Part shown: in pieces, positions 1 through 9,511 of the stretch
Position numbering within the stretch: position 1 is the stretch's first letter
Layout of the letters: each line of letters begins with the position of its first letter
Assembly: GCF_001042485.2 (NCBI RefSeq)
Contig: NZ_LBMN02000001.1
Coordinates: 310,001 to 374,000, forward strand
Source of the DNA: Bacillus paralicheniformis
GTDB lineage: Bacteria > Bacillota > Bacilli > Bacillales > Bacillaceae
Direction of reading: 5' to 3'
Length of the DNA stretch: 64,000 nucleotides
Translations under genes and position numbers: made by a program
The notes under the pieces: model-generated
What the model was told of the DNA's origin: nothing
The model's database searches: none
Seen by the model: the letters and a program-made list of their open reading frames with translations, nothing else

Positions 1-80
1 GTAGTTGTGAACAATTTGTTAAAGATTCGTGAATATTTTTCGACGCACAGCCGAAAAACATTCCGTTGTTCGGCAAACTA

Positions 81-98
81 AAGTGAAGGGTTTCACAA
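81..98. promoter_or_regulatory. Rex-like operator upstream of yumB
   Basis: The site reads AAGTGAA-N4-TTCACAA, matching 12 of 14 fixed positions of the Rex consensus TTGTGAA-N4-TTCACAA. It lies about 100 bases before a predicted NADH:quinone oxidoreductase gene. Rex senses NADH/NAD+ and controls ndh in B. subtilis, so control here is plausible but inferred. A weaker partial copy begins at position 5. No convincing -35/-10 pair was identified in the 1-198 leader. Confidence 0.45.
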
Positions 99-198
99 AC
101 TTTTTTTCATAAAAAGCCTGAAGCCGGCAGAAGATAACCCAAAGGCTATTTTTAATCCGGCTTAGCAGTAAAATACAGAAAAGGTGGATGTGATTCCG

Positions 199-1410
199 TT
201 GAATAAGCCAAAAGTAGTAGTATTAGGTGCAGGTTATGGTGGATTAATGACCGTGACGAGACTTGTTAAAAAAATCGGCGTCAATGAAGCGGATGTTACG
301 CTTGTCAACAAGCACAATTATCATTATGAGACAACCTGGATGCACGAAGCGAGCGCAGGTACGCTTCATCATGACAGATGCCGCTACCAAATTAAAGATG
401 TCATCAATACATCCCGTGTCAATTTCGTTCAGGATACGGTAAAGAAAATCGATAAAGAAGGAAAGAAAGTCGTCCTTGAAACCGGCGAGCTTAGTTACGA
501 CTATCTTGTCGTGGCGCTGGGGGCCGTCCCTGAAACTTTCGGAATTTCTGGATTGAAAGAGTATGCTTTCTCCATTTCAAACATCAATTCGTCCCGGCAG
601 CTTCGCGAGCACATTGAATATCAGTTTGCAACGTATAATACAGAAGCCGAGAAGCGCCCGGAACGCCTGACGATCGTTGTCGGAGGAGCGGGTTTTACCG
701 GCATTGAATTTTTGGGCGAATTGGGCAACCGCATTCCTGAGCTGTGCTGCGAATACGATATCGACCGCCAGCAGGTTCGTTTAATATGCGTGGAAGCCGC
801 GCCGTCCGTTCTCCCGGGCTTTGATCCGGAGCTTGTCGATTATGCGGTCAACTACCTTGAAGGAAAGGGCGTTGAATTCAAAATCGGCACGGCTGTGAAA
901 GAATGCACGCCTGACGGAATCATTTGCGGAAAAGACGATCAGACCGAAGAAATCAAAGCAGGCACTGTCGTATGGGCCGCAGGTGTCCGCGGCAACCCGA
1001 TCATAGAAGAATCAGGCTTTGAAAACATGCGCGGCCGTGTGAAGGTAAAACCTGATCTGCGTGTTGAAGGCCATGATGATATATTTGTTATCGGAGACTG
1101 CTCGCTGATCATAAATGAAGAAACCGAAAGGCCTTATCCGCCGACTGCGCAGATTTCCATGCAGCAGGGCGAAACGTGCGCAAACAATCTGGCCGCACTG
1201 ATTCACGGCAAAGAAACGGAAACGTTCTCATTCGATAATAAAGGCTCTGTCGCTTCTCTCGGCGAACATGATGCAATCGGCGTCGCATTCGGGAGAAAGA
1301 TGACGGGAACGACGGCGTCCATGATGAAAAAAATCATCGACAACCGCTCGCTGTTCCTGATCGGCGGGCCGGGGCTTGTTCTGAAAAAAGGAAAGTTTAA
1401 ATTTTTCTAA
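199..1410 (+). CDS. yumB: NADH dehydrogenase-like protein YumB (type II)
   Basis: This is a 403-residue pyridine nucleotide-disulfide oxidoreductase of the type II NADH dehydrogenase family, expected to pass electrons from NADH through FAD to menaquinone at the inner face of the membrane. An FAD-binding GAGYGG motif lies at residues 10-15, and a second dinucleotide fold (GGAGFTG) begins near residue 162. A late GD motif (VIGDCS) is the usual FAD-binding Asp. The frame stays open to a GTG at 184, but the ribosome site AAGGTGG at 181-187 overlaps that codon. It is well spaced for the TTG at 199, which also places the nucleotide fold at the N-terminus as in the family. A terminator follows directly. 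The Rex-like palindrome upstream suggests redox control. Confidence 0.85.
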   Translation: MNKPKVVVLGAGYGGLMTVTRLVKKIGVNEADVTLVNKHNYHYETTWMHEASAGTLHHDRCRYQIKDVINTSRVNFVQDTVKKIDKEGKKVVLETGELSYDYLVVALGAVPETFGISGLKEYAFSISNINSSRQLREHIEYQFATYNTEAEKRPERLTIVVGGAGFTGIEFLGELGNRIPELCCEYDIDRQQVRLICVEAAPSVLPGFDPELVDYAVNYLEGKGVEFKIGTAVKECTPDGIICGKDDQTEEIKAGTVVWAAGVRGNPIIEESGFENMRGRVKVKPDLRVEGHDDIFVIGDCSLIINEETERPYPPTAQISMQQGETCANNLAALIHGKETETFSFDNKGSVASLGEHDAIGVAFGRKMTGTTASMMKKIIDNRSLFLIGGPGLVLKKGKFKFF

Positions 1411-1420
1411 TCAGAATCAA

Positions 1421-1448
1421 AGCCTGCAGCGGAAGCTGCGGGCTTTTT
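1421..1448 (+). terminator. Terminator of yumB
   Basis: A 10-bp stem (AGCCTGCAGC with GCTGCGGGCT, one G-T pair) closes a GGAA tetraloop and is followed by a T run, 10 bases after the yumB stop. Confidence 0.85.
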
Positions 1449-1498
1449 ATTCGGGGTTAAAAACTTCAAAAACGAAAGAAAAAGGAAGAAAGCTTAGT

Positions 1499-1513
1499 TT
1501 TTAAGCGCTTACA
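1499..1513. promoter_or_regulatory. Candidate CcpA (cre) site upstream of yuiA
   Basis: The 15-mer matches the cre consensus WTGWAARCGYTWWCA at 14 positions, with T in place of the conserved G at position 3. It lies about 90 bases before yuiA. The position fits catabolite control of the yuiA-yuiB-yuiC unit, but the mismatch falls on a well conserved base. Confidence 0.3.
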
Positions 1514-1600
1514 TCAAATGATCTGTTATATTTTCTGACTTTATTATTGACAATGTTCATGATATATTATCAGAAAATTAAGAAAAAAGGTGTGTATCTA

Positions 1601-1729
1601 ATGAAGACGACGTCAACCCATCGCCTTGAATCAACCTGTACTTTCTGTTCGGGAAAAGGCTATTTTCAGCTTCTGCTTGGCGGTTCGGAAACGTGCAGCA
1701 ACTGCAAGGGAACGGGAAAAGACCGCTGA
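1601..1729 (+). CDS. yuiA: Small zinc-finger-like protein YuiA
   Basis: A 42-residue protein with two CxxCxGxG motifs (CTFCSGKG and CSNCKGTG), the pattern of DnaJ-type zinc knuckles; four cysteines probably bind one Zn2+. The frame is open from 1547, but the ATG at 1601 sits behind AAAAAAGGTG and gives the length expected for YuiA. No partner is visible. It is followed closely by yuiB in the same direction, so the two are probably cotranscribed. The function is unknown. Confidence 0.8.
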   Translation: MKTTSTHRLESTCTFCSGKGYFQLLLGGSETCSNCKGTGKDR

Positions 1730-1794
1730 TCGCCGCTTTCCAATGATTGACTCAAGTTCCTTCCCCAATGTACACTAAAAGAGGTGAATTGGGG

Positions 1795-2124
1795 GTGGAG
1801 GCTTTGATTAGTTTACCAGTTGTCATCATTTCAGTTGTCTTATTTTTCGTCCTGTTTTTCGGTATCGGTTTTCTGCTGAATATGCTGCTCAGGATGTCAT
1901 GGATCATGGCTGTCATTTATCCAATTGTATGCCTTTTCATTGTGAATAAAGAAAAGCTTATTCGCTATGTAGAGGCGCCGGGAGAGGCATTTTCCGGCCT
2001 TTTTGACAGAGTGGCTTCATTGGCTGCTGCCGATATCATCATTTTAGCCAGCGGAATGGCCGGGGCCCTGTTGTCGGGCGTTACGATTAAAGCGCTGCGA
2101 AAAAGGGGATATCAAATGTTTTAA
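1795..2124 (+). CDS. yuiB: Membrane protein YuiB
   Basis: A small hydrophobic protein (109 residues from this start) with two closely spaced N-terminal membrane segments (roughly residues 5-30 and 32-50) and a third hydrophobic stretch near residues 75-95. The start is uncertain. The GTG at 1795 has AAAGAGGTG upstream with 8-base spacing; TTG 1804 has GGTGGAG but only 3 bases of spacing; the frame remains open to 1747. It sits between yuiA and yuiC in one direction. The function is unknown. Confidence 0.7.
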   Translation: MEALISLPVVIISVVLFFVLFFGIGFLLNMLLRMSWIMAVIYPIVCLFIVNKEKLIRYVEAPGEAFSGLFDRVASLAAADIIILASGMAGALLSGVTIKALRKRGYQMF

Positions 2125-2248
2125 GCCTTCTTCTTCAAGGGAGAGGGTTTTTTGGATTTAATTTTTTCACTTTTCTCAAAACTTTTCCGCCATCTGAATA
2201 TTTCTGTTTCCGCTTGGAAACAACTAGATGGTGAGAGGAGTGGAAGAT

Positions 2249-2923
2249 TTGAGAAAAGTGATGACAATGTTCCGGCGTTTCTTGATGACAGTTTTGTTTG
2301 TCCTTGCTTTTATGACGACCTTCTTTGCCGTTTCAGGCGTGGAAGCACAGGACATATCCAGCTGGGCGAAAGAACGCGATCTGTCCTTGAAACAGCTGAT
2401 GCTCACCTTTAAATCACTTCCGAAAGAAAAAGCGGAAAAAACGTCTCTGTCTGCCGCAGAACAAATTAAAAACAAACCGAAATCGCTTGAAGATGCCTTT
2501 GACTGGACCAAGTATCCGAAGCAAAAAGTCACCGCGACCGGATATACAGCAGGGGCGGAATCGACGGGAAAACAGCCTCATCATCCAGATTACGGGATTA
2601 CATATTCGGGAGTCAAAGTTAAAAGAGATTTATATTCAACCGTTGCTGCCGACCCGTCGGTCTTTCCGATCGGCACGATATTGTTCATACCGGACTACGG
2701 CTATGGCGTTGTTGCGGACACCGGATCAGCCATCAAAGGGAACCGGCTTGATTTGTACTATGAGACGGTTGAAGATGTTTATAAAGAGTGGGGCAAAAAA
2801 ACACTTGATGTGTATGTCATTAAAAAAGGAAACGGCACCATTACCGAAGAGGATCTCTTGAAGCTGAATGAAAATAAATCGATGCAAGTATTCAGACAAA
2901 AATATAAAATGGCGAAAGAATAA
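2249..2923 (+). CDS. yuiC: 3D-domain cell wall hydrolase YuiC
   Basis: A 224-residue exported protein: a basic N-terminus and one hydrophobic segment (about residues 8-28) precede a C-terminal 3D domain. The domain shows TATGYTAG, a central PIGT motif and [16 protein letters not shown], carrying the conserved Asp residues that name the family. Family members (YuiC, YocH, YabE and relatives) are Sps/MltA-like; YuiC has been described as a lytic transglycosylase acting on peptidoglycan. TTG 2249 is chosen because GAGAGGAG lies 8 bases upstream and the upstream ATG/GTG codons overlap that site. It is convergent with yuiD across a shared terminator. Confidence 0.85.
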   Translation: MRKVMTMFRRFLMTVLFVLAFMTTFFAVSGVEAQDISSWAKERDLSLKQLMLTFKSLPKEKAEKTSLSAAEQIKNKPKSLEDAFDWTKYPKQKVTATGYTAGAESTGKQPHHPDYGITYSGVKVKRDLYSTVAADPSVFPIGTILFIPDYGYGVVADTGSAIKGNRLDLYYETVEDVYKEWGKKTLDVYVIKKGNGTITEEDLLKLNENKSMQVFRQKYKMAKE

Positions 2924-2924
2924 G

Positions 2925-2963
2925 AAAAAACGTTTAAGACCTGTGCGTCTTAAACGTTTTTTT
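2925..2963. terminator. Bidirectional terminator, yuiC/yuiD
   Basis: Inverted repeat AAACGTTTAAGAC / GTCTTAAACGTTT with a 6-base loop, an A run on the left and a T run on the right. It serves both convergent genes. Confidence 0.9.
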
Positions 2964-2966
2964 GCT

Positions 2967-3443
2967 CTACATCAATAAATAATCGAGAAGCAGCGTCAGG
3001 GCAATGCCGGTCAAACCGCCGAAAAACACTTCAATCGGCTGATGGCCGAGCAGTTCCTTCAGCTTCTTCTGTTTTTCTTCCTGATGACTTTTAGGGAAAT
3101 CTTTCGCTTCGTTGACAAAGCGGTTGAAATCGCGGACAAGCCGGTTGATCACTGTTGCTTGTTCTCCGGCATGTCTTCTCACTCCGGTTGCATCAAACAT
3201 CGTAATAACGGCGAATATTGCGGAAACGGCGAACAAAGAAGAATTCATCCCGTGATCAAGAGCCACGCCGGTTGAAAGCGCCGTAACGGCTGCTGAGTGT
3301 GAGCTCGGCATTCCGCCAGTGCTTGTGACGAGCCGCCAATCCCATTTTTTCGAGACGACAAAGTAAATGGGAACCTTGATAAACTGAGCGAAAAAGATCG
3401 CGGCAAAGCTCGCCAGTAAAGGAAAGTTTGTGAGGATTTCCAT
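2967..3443 (-). CDS. yuiD: DUF212/PAP2-like membrane protein YuiD
   Basis: A 158-residue protein of the divergent PAP2 family (DUF212), related to acid phosphatase/vanadium haloperoxidases. Hydrophobic segments occur at the N-terminus, in the middle and at the C-terminal end. The signature TGGMPSSHSA near residues 42-51 resembles the SGHS motif of phosphatases, and ATGVRRHAGEQA follows. The enzyme's substrate is not known. The start is ATG 3443: AAGGATG lies 9-12 bases upstream, while the first ATG of the open frame overlaps that ribosome site. It is divergent from pepA. Confidence 0.85.
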   Translation of the reverse strand: MEILTNFPLLASFAAIFFAQFIKVPIYFVVSKKWDWRLVTSTGGMPSSHSAAVTALSTGVALDHGMNSSLFAVSAIFAVITMFDATGVRRHAGEQATVINRLVRDFNRFVNEAKDFPKSHQEEKQKKLKELLGHQPIEVFFGGLTGIALTLLLDYLLM

Positions 3444-3608
3444 TTTGCAGAACATCCTTTCTATAAAGAAAATAGAGATGAATTCAAAAAAGCACGCAGT
3501 TATTTGCTAAAATATATAATATGAAACCCCAACGGGGAAAAATGTTTTTCCTATTATAACATTGTTGTTTCAATTTTACTCACTTTGCTGATAAGGAGCT
3601 GTGAACGC

Positions 3609-5099
3609 ATGTTTTATGCCTTTAAAGACTTCGAAAAAAAAGAAACACTTTTAATCGGACTGTTTAAAAAAAGCCGGCTGTACGGGAAGGCGGAAGAAAT
3701 CGACCGCCTTTTGGACGGCCAGCTTTCTCAGCTGCTGAAAGACGGGGATGTATCTTCCAAAAAAACGAAAGTGTCTAAAATATTTACCCCTTCCCTTCAG
3801 GGAGTCAAACGCATCTATATCGTCGGATTGGGCCGTGAAGCGGAATTTACCTTCGAGGATGCGAAGCAGTGCTTTGCCGAAGCTGTTCAGCAGATTCACA
3901 AAGATCGAAAGCAGGAGTTAACCGTCATGCTCGACAGCTTCGTATCTGAAGAGGTCCCAGCCGCTGACGCCGCGCATGCATTGGCTGAATCGTGCATGCT
4001 GTCATGCTATGAAGTGCAGGATTACAAGCACAGAGCAAATGTGCCTGATCAATGCCTGCAAAGCGTCTATGTTTTGACAGACCATGACCTGAAAGAAATT
4101 CAGGCGAGTTTGCACGTCGGGCAGGTGTACGGAAATGCGACGAATTCGGCGAGAACCCTCGTGAACATGCCGGGGAACATGCTGACAGCGGCGGATCTCG
4201 CGTCATACGCCGCTGAATTGGCAGCAAAATACGAATTTGAATGTGAAATTCTCGAAAAGGCTGAAATGGAAGAGCTCGGGATGGGCGGTCTCCTCGCGGT
4301 CAACCAAGGATCAGAAGAGCCGCCGAAAATGATCGTCTTAAAATATCAGGGAAAAGAAACATGGGATGATGTCATCGGGTTAGTCGGCAAAGGGATCACG
4401 TTTGATACCGGCGGCTATTCGATTAAGACGAAGAGCGACATTGTCGGCATGAAGTCAGATATGGGCGGAGCCGCCAGCGTTTTGGGAGCGATGGAAGCCA
4501 TCGGAGAATTAAGGCCGGAACAAAACGTGCTTGCCGTGATCCCGTCGACTGATAACATGATTTCGGGAAGCGCAATGAAGCCGGACGATGTCATCGTTTC
4601 CTTGAGCGGCAAGACGATTGAGATCTTGAATACGGACGCCGAAGGAAGGCTGGCGCTCGCTGACGGACTGACATATGCGAAGCACCACGGAGCTTCCGTG
4701 TTGATCGATGTCGCGACACTGACCGGAGGTGTCGTCGTAGCTCTGGGAACGGAAACGACGGGCGCGATGACAAATCATGATCCGCTTTATCAGCAGGTGA
4801 GACAGGCGGCTGAAGAAGCGGGAGAAGCGATTTGGCAGCTTCCGATTACAGAAAAAGACAAAAAAAGAGTGAAAAACAGCCAAATGGCCGATCTTAACAA
4901 TTCACCGGGCAGGGAAGGCCATGCGATTATGGCCGGAACGTTCCTCGGCGAATTCGCCGAGCGGACGCCATGGGTTCACCTTGACATCGCCGGAACGGCA
5001 ACGACAGCTCAAAGCTCATGCTTTGGACCGAAAGGCGGAACAGGCGTGATGGTAAGGACGCTTGTCACGTTTGTCGAGCGGTTTTCAGATCAATTGTAG
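3609..5099 (+). CDS. pepA: Leucyl aminopeptidase (M17 family), YuiE
   Basis: A 496-residue M17 cytosol aminopeptidase that removes N-terminal residues from peptides. The variable N-terminal macrodomain-like half is followed by the catalytic half, with the metal-ligand Lys/Asp region [14 protein letters not shown] near residue 257 and the signature NTDAEGRL near residue 341. Both zinc sites and the catalytic Arg look intact. ATG 3609 follows AAGGAG with good spacing; the open frame reaches further to 3585. It is a single gene with its own terminator. The B. subtilis equivalent is yuiE. Confidence 0.93.
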   Translation: MFYAFKDFEKKETLLIGLFKKSRLYGKAEEIDRLLDGQLSQLLKDGDVSSKKTKVSKIFTPSLQGVKRIYIVGLGREAEFTFEDAKQCFAEAVQQIHKDRKQELTVMLDSFVSEEVPAADAAHALAESCMLSCYEVQDYKHRANVPDQCLQSVYVLTDHDLKEIQASLHVGQVYGNATNSARTLVNMPGNMLTAADLASYAAELAAKYEFECEILEKAEMEELGMGGLLAVNQGSEEPPKMIVLKYQGKETWDDVIGLVGKGITFDTGGYSIKTKSDIVGMKSDMGGAASVLGAMEAIGELRPEQNVLAVIPSTDNMISGSAMKPDDVIVSLSGKTIEILNTDAEGRLALADGLTYAKHHGASVLIDVATLTGGVVVALGTETTGAMTNHDPLYQQVRQAAEEAGEAIWQLPITEKDKKRVKNSQMADLNNSPGREGHAIMAGTFLGEFAERTPWVHLDIAGTATTAQSSCFGPKGGTGVMVRTLVTFVERFSDQL

Positions 5100-5105
5100 G
5101 CTTTT

Positions 5106-5134
5106 ATCCCCTTTGACAGAAGGGGATTTTTTTT
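5106..5134 (+). terminator. Terminator of pepA
   Basis: ATCCCCTT / AAGGGGAT with a 6-base loop and an eight-T tail. Confidence 0.9.
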
Positions 5135-5251
5135 ATGGAAAATACAGAGGAGCCTCATTGACGCATTCATAAAATATGTGGTACTATACGTTCATTACTT
5201 TAATTATCTACTACATTAGCAAACTAAAGCGTTTGTTCGGAGGTTTCAAAT

Positions 5252-6580
5252 ATGAATGCAGTTGTGATTGCTGTTATTGTCATGCTTATATTAAGCCTGC
5301 TGCGGGTCAATGTTGTTCTTGCCTTGATTGTGGGCGCACTTGCCGGAGGTCTGACGGGCGGTCTCGGCCTCGGCCAGACGGTCAGCGTATTCACGGAAGG
5401 ACTCGGAGGGAACGCAACCGTCGCTGTCAGTTACGCGCTTCTCGGCGCATTTGCGGTCGCTTTGACGAAAACGGGTCTTCCTGATGCCATGGTTGAAGCT
5501 GCTCTCAAGCTGATCGGCAAAGAAGGCGATGCAAGGCGCAAAACCCTTTCAAAAGCGCTGATCGTCTTCGTGATTTTAATCATTTCTTGTATGTCTCAAA
5601 ATATCGTTCCAGTTCATATCGCATTTATCCCTGTTTTAATTCCGCCGTTATTGAAAATTTTGAATGAGCTGCAAGTGGACCGCCGCCTGATTGCATGTGC
5701 GATGACATTCGGACTGACAGCTCCGTATATTTTGCTTCCCGTCGGCTTCGGCCAGATTTTCCAGGGGATTTTGAAAGACAATATGAAAGACGCCGGTCTT
5801 TCGGTCACATTGGCTGATATTCCGATCGCCATGATCATCCCGATCGCCGGGATGATTGCCGGTTTGGCTGCCGCTGTTTTTGTGTACCGCAAACCGCGCA
5901 CATACGAAATGAAGGAAATCGCCGGTCAAAAATCGGCGGTCTATACGAAAAAAAGCCTTTCGATTGCCGGTTTGGCCATCGCTGTATCACTAAGCGTACA
6001 GCTTTATTTGTCTCAGAGTTTAGACGTCGACGGAATGATCTTCGGCGCGCTCAGCGGTTTGACAGTCTTGTTTTTAAGCGGAGCGATGAAGCGCGGCGAA
6101 GCGGACGAATTGATCACAAACGGCATGAACATGATGGCGTTTATTGGATTTGTGATGCTGGCTGCAGCCGGTTTTGCCAATGTGCTTGAGAAAACGGGCG
6201 ATGTCAAAGCTCTTGTTGAAGCGTCAACCGGTTTCATCAGCAATAATCAATTGATCGGCGCATTGCTGATGCTGATTGTCGGTTTATTGATTACAATGGG
6301 GATCGGTTCATCATTTGCGACGATTCCGATTATCGCAACGATATTTGTGCCGCTTTGCATGCAGCTTGGCTTCAGTCCGATGGCGACCATCGCCATTATC
6401 GGAACGGCGGCGGCTCTCGGAGACGCCGGTTCACCTGCGAGCGACAGCACGCTTGGCCCGACATCAGGCTTAAATGCAGACGGACAGCACCACCACATTT
6501 GGGACACTTGTGTTCCGACATTCATCTTTTATAATATTCCGCTGATTTTGTTTGGCTGGATCGCGGCGATTGTTCTTTAA
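5252..6580 (+). CDS. yuiF: Na+/H+ antiporter family protein YuiF
   Basis: A 442-residue polytopic membrane protein with about 11-12 hydrophobic segments, belonging to the NhaC/ion-transporter superfamily (Na+/H+ antiporter family; related to histidine/short-chain transporters). A long [29 protein letters not shown]-type region near the C-terminal end (residues ~388-415) is the conserved core. The ribosome site CGGAGG is 8 bases upstream of the ATG. The substrate cannot be fixed from sequence; an amino acid carrier remains possible. Monocistronic, ending in a shared terminator. Confidence 0.8.
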   Translation: [442 protein letters not shown]

Positions 6581-6613
6581 AAAAATTCCCCTCGCTTTGA
6601 GGGGAATTTTTTT
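6581..6613. terminator. Bidirectional terminator, yuiF/bioY
   Basis: AAAAATTCCCCTC / GAGGGGAATTTTT with a 5-base loop and A and T runs on either side. Confidence 0.9.
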
Positions 6614-6658
6614 CTATGTTTGTTAAAATAAAAAGAGAACCGCACCGCCGGCTCTTTA

Positions 6659-7255
6659 TTAATAAGTCGGGTTTCTTCTGAAGCCTGCGCCTTTTTGAAC
6701 GGCCCGGAAAACCTTTGAGGCGAGCGCGGCGAGCAGAACGGAGAATGCCAAGTCTTTCACGAAGAACCAGGCCATCATCTTCCAAACGGCTGAATAAGAC
6801 AACGGTGTATTGAGCCAAGTTGAAAACGCGAGATACGTATAATTGACACCAATCAGATAAATGATCAGTGTACCGATCAATGAAGCTGTGAAAAAATGGC
6901 CTGTTTTCGGTTGTGATACTTTGTCCGTGATCCAGCCCGCGGCATATGCGGCAGGAATGTAGGATAGAATAAATCCGGCGCTTCCTTTGAAAAGAACGGA
7001 AATACCGCCTGAAAAAGAAGCGAATACAGGAGCGCCTGCAAAGCCGACTAACGCATAGACGATCATGGACAGCGCACCTAATTTGCGGCCGAGCAGAAGC
7101 CCGGCAAGCAGACAAAAGAAAGGCTGCATCGTAAGCGGAATACCGCCGATTTGCAGAAACGGGGCAAACGAAGTGATATTAGCGCCGATCCCCATCAGGG
7201 CGGCAAACATTCCGACAAGCGCCATATCAGCGGCGCGAAGTTTCTTTTTATTCAT
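6659..7255 (-). CDS. bioY: Biotin transporter substrate-binding component BioY (YuiG)
   Basis: A 198-residue membrane protein with six hydrophobic segments and the BioY hallmark region GGIPLTMQPFFCLLAGLLLG (residues ~37-56). BioY is the S component of energy-coupling factor transporters and binds biotin at the membrane; the EcfA/T modules are not in this window. ATG 7255 follows GAGGAGG. A BirA-type operator overlaps its -35 box, which strongly supports biotin import and biotin-dependent repression. It is divergent from yuiH. Confidence 0.92.
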   Translation of the reverse strand: MNKKKLRAADMALVGMFAALMGIGANITSFAPFLQIGGIPLTMQPFFCLLAGLLLGRKLGALSMIVYALVGFAGAPVFASFSGGISVLFKGSAGFILSYIPAAYAAGWITDKVSQPKTGHFFTASLIGTLIIYLIGVNYTYLAFSTWLNTPLSYSAVWKMMAWFFVKDLAFSVLLAALASKVFRAVQKGAGFRRNPTY

Positions 7256-7291
7256 GAGATTTGTTCCTCCTCAGTGATTCACCACAACCTT

Positions 7292-7321
7292 ATCGTAAGA
7301 GATCGTAAAATAGTTTGTCAA
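7292..7321 (-). promoter_or_regulatory. bioY promoter
   Basis: Reading on the minus strand, TTGACA (7316-7321) and TACGAT (7292-7297) are separated by 18 bases. The -35 element is inside the BirA operator. Confidence 0.6.
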
Positions 7322-7345
7322 CCACTTTTTAACCAAAGTTAACAA
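7315..7345. promoter_or_regulatory. BirA operator between bioY and yuiH
   Basis: TTGTCAAC-N15-GTTAACAA is the dyad recognised by biotinoyl-AMP-bound BirA in Bacillus. One arm covers the bioY -35 box. The other arm abuts the yuiH ribosome site (AAAGGAGG), so a repressor bound here could affect both divergent transcripts. Confidence 0.82.
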
Positions 7346-7358
7346 AGGAGGTTCTTTC

Positions 7359-7952
7359 GTGTTTTTTGGAAAAACAAAAGCGCACAAGTCCGACAGGGTG
7401 CCTCCAAACCAAAATGTCACGACATCTTTTCCTGTTCTTCATGCAGGCGATGTTCCGGAATACGAAGACCTGTCAAAATGGAATTTGCAAGTTTACGGAC
7501 TTGTCGAACAGCCGCTCCTGCTGACTTTGAATGATCTGCATGACATGCCGCAAAGCGAAGTGTCCAATGACATTCATTGTGTAACAGGCTGGTCCAGGCT
7601 CGATAATGTCTGGGAAGGGATCAAAACAAGGGAGATCGCTGAAAGAGTAAAGCCGCTTCCGGAAGCCAAATTTGTCATCTTGCATGCAGAGGAAGGCTGG
7701 ACGACGAATGTTCCGCTCGAAGACTTCTTAAAGGACTCGTCTCTTTTGGCCCATTCCCACAACGGCGCCCCGCTCACGCCGGAGCACGGTTTTCCGCTCA
7801 GAGCGGTCATGCCGCATCTGTATTTTTGGAAAAGCGCCAAATGGCTGAGGGGCATTCAGTTTACAAAGGAAAACCATCCGGGCTTTTGGGAGAAAAACGG
7901 CTACCATATGAGGGGAAATCCTTGGAAAGAAGAAAGGTACAGCTTTGATTAG
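7359..7952 (+). CDS. yuiH: Molybdopterin-binding oxidoreductase YuiH (SUOX/MsrP-like)
   Basis: A 197-residue protein of the sulfite oxidase molybdopterin-binding domain family. IHCVTGWSR places the candidate molybdenum-ligand Cys at residue 74; LHAEEGWTTNVPL and GFPLRAVMPHLYFWKSAKW carry the rest of the conserved cofactor pocket. There is no Tat or Sec signal and no heme domain, so a small cytoplasmic enzyme is likely; the substrate is unknown. GTG 7359 follows AAAGGAGG with 7-base spacing. It is coupled to the following small membrane protein, and its promoter region carries the BirA operator. Confidence 0.85.
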   Translation: MFFGKTKAHKSDRVPPNQNVTTSFPVLHAGDVPEYEDLSKWNLQVYGLVEQPLLLTLNDLHDMPQSEVSNDIHCVTGWSRLDNVWEGIKTREIAERVKPLPEAKFVILHAEEGWTTNVPLEDFLKDSSLLAHSHNGAPLTPEHGFPLRAVMPHLYFWKSAKWLRGIQFTKENHPGFWEKNGYHMRGNPWKEERYSFD

Positions 7953-7966
7953 CGGGGGAGAATGAA

Positions 7967-8209
7967 ATGTTTTTCGTACAGCTGCTCATATTTTTCATGC
8001 TGACCGTCTGTTTTTGGCTTTTTATCGCATCATTCAAGAAAAAGGCTTTTGCTGTTTTATTAGCGCTGACAGCTGCGGCGGTTTTGCCGCTGTTTGCCGC
8101 AGCCGGCGATGCCTCAGACAGGACGCTGTGGGGAATCGTTCTGTTTGCGGCGATCCCTGTTTCTGCAATCGCGGCAAAGTTGTTTCAGGATCGGCGGAAA
8201 ACGGAATAA
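7967..8209 (+). CDS. Small membrane protein downstream of yuiH
   Basis: An 80-residue protein with three hydrophobic segments (about residues 3-22, 25-43 and 52-70) and a basic C-terminal tail. It starts 14 bases after the yuiH stop behind GGGGGAG, so the two are very likely one transcript. It might be a membrane anchor or electron-transfer partner for YuiH, but there are no heme-ligand patterns to support this. I do not recognise the family. Confidence 0.65.
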   Translation: MFFVQLLIFFMLTVCFWLFIASFKKKAFAVLLALTAAAVLPLFAAAGDASDRTLWGIVLFAAIPVSAIAAKLFQDRRKTE

Positions 8210-8213
8210 TAGG

Positions 8214-8256
8214 AAAAGACAGAGTCTCGGAGATATTTCCTGAGGCTCTGTCTTTT
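8214..8256. terminator. Bidirectional terminator before ald
   Basis: AAAGACAGAG...CTCTGTCTTT with flanking A and T runs, between the convergent small membrane protein gene and ald. Confidence 0.85.
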
Positions 8257-8261
8257 TGATG

Positions 8262-9401
8262 CTAGGCGCCGGCAGCTGACGACGAATTTTCGATCGCAAG
8301 CTCTGCCGGAACGTAATCATAGTTTAAGTCCCTGGCTACGGCTTCATAAGTGATATGGCCGTTTGCTGTGTTTACGCCGGCTTTTAGCGCTCGGTTTTCA
8401 AGTATCGCTTTTTCCGCGCCCTTATTTGCGATTTCAAGCGCGTACGGAACCGTTACATTCGTCAGTGCGACTGTGGATGTCCGCGGAACGGCGCCCGGCA
8501 TGTTGGCAACGGCGTAATGGACGATTCCGTGTTTGACATAGGTCGGATTGTCGTGGGTTGTGATGTGATCCACCGTCTCGACGATGCCGCCTTGATCGAT
8601 TGCGACGTCAACGATCACAGAGCCCGGTTTCATCTGTTTGACCATCTCTTCCGTCACTAAAGTCGGCGCTTTGGCACCCGGGATCAGAACCGCGCAGATG
8701 AGGAGGTCGGCTTCCGCTACGGCATCGGCGATGTTGACCGGATTGGACATCAATGTTTTGATTTGGTTGCCGAATTGATCATCAAGCTGGCGCAGACGTT
8801 CCGCGCTTAAATCGATCATCGTCACGTCGGCTCCGAGGCCCGCCGCGATTTTTGCCGCATTTGTGCCGACAACGCCTCCGCCGATGATCGTCACTTTCCC
8901 GCGCGCGACTCCGGGTACACCGGCCAGTAGTATGCCTTTTCCGCCTTTCGGCTTTTCGAGGAACTGCGCGCCGATTTGGGCGGCCATCCGCCCGGCTACC
9001 TCTGACATCGGCGTCAGCAAAGGAAGGGAGCGGCCGTCGCTGACCGTTTCATAGGCAATGGCTGTCACGCCTTTTTGCTTTAATGCTTCAGCCAGGGAAG
9101 GCTCTGCGGCCAGATGCAGATAGGTGAACAAGATGAGACCTTCTCTAAAATACGGGTATTCTTCAGGGAGCGGCTCTTTGACTTTCATCACCATATCAGC
9201 CGCTTCCCAGACGGCTTTCGCCTGTTCGGAGATCTCCGCTCCGACTGAGACGTAATCCTCATTTTCAAACCCGCTTCCAGTCCCCGCGTCTTTTTCCATG
9301 ATGACGCGGTGTCCGGCCGCGATCAGTTGAGAAGCAGCACCGGGAGTCAAGGCAACACGGTTTTCATTATTTTTGATTTCTTTCGGTACGCCGATAATCA
9401 T
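8262..9401 (-). CDS. ald: Alanine dehydrogenase
   Basis: A 379-residue NAD-dependent L-alanine dehydrogenase that deaminates alanine to pyruvate and ammonia; in B. subtilis it is needed for growth on alanine and for normal sporulation. The N-terminus [18 protein letters not shown] is diagnostic, and the NAD-binding [11 protein letters not shown] loop lies near residue 172. The ORF is open 38 codons further upstream, but ATG 9401 has a perfect AGGAGG and the family start. It is the first gene after adeR in the same direction; adeR encodes its likely activator. Confidence 0.95.
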   Translation of the reverse strand: MIIGVPKEIKNNENRVALTPGAASQLIAAGHRVIMEKDAGTGSGFENEDYVSVGAEISEQAKAVWEAADMVMKVKEPLPEEYPYFREGLILFTYLHLAAEPSLAEALKQKGVTAIAYETVSDGRSLPLLTPMSEVAGRMAAQIGAQFLEKPKGGKGILLAGVPGVARGKVTIIGGGVVGTNAAKIAAGLGADVTMIDLSAERLRQLDDQFGNQIKTLMSNPVNIADAVAEADLLICAVLIPGAKAPTLVTEEMVKQMKPGSVIVDVAIDQGGIVETVDHITTHDNPTYVKHGIVHYAVANMPGAVPRTSTVALTNVTVPYALEIANKGAEKAILENRALKAGVNTANGHITYEAVARDLNYDYVPAELAIENSSSAAGA

Positions 9402-9511
9402 TCCATCATTCCTCCTTTTTCTGTAAAAATGCTGTTGCTTTAGTTTATACTGACTTTTTGGAATTTTCTTTGTTTGAATCGAAAAATAAAAAAACATGCA
9501 TTTGTGGAATT

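Noticed and set aside
1547..1600. TTGACA at 1547 as the yuiA promoter
   Set aside because: The best TATATT is only 10 bases away and nothing suitable lies 16-18 bases downstream.
6522..7115. 197-codon minus-strand frame over bioY
   Set aside because: It is Arg/Ser/Cys-rich and overlaps bioY in another frame and the yuiF terminator; bioY is clearly the real gene.
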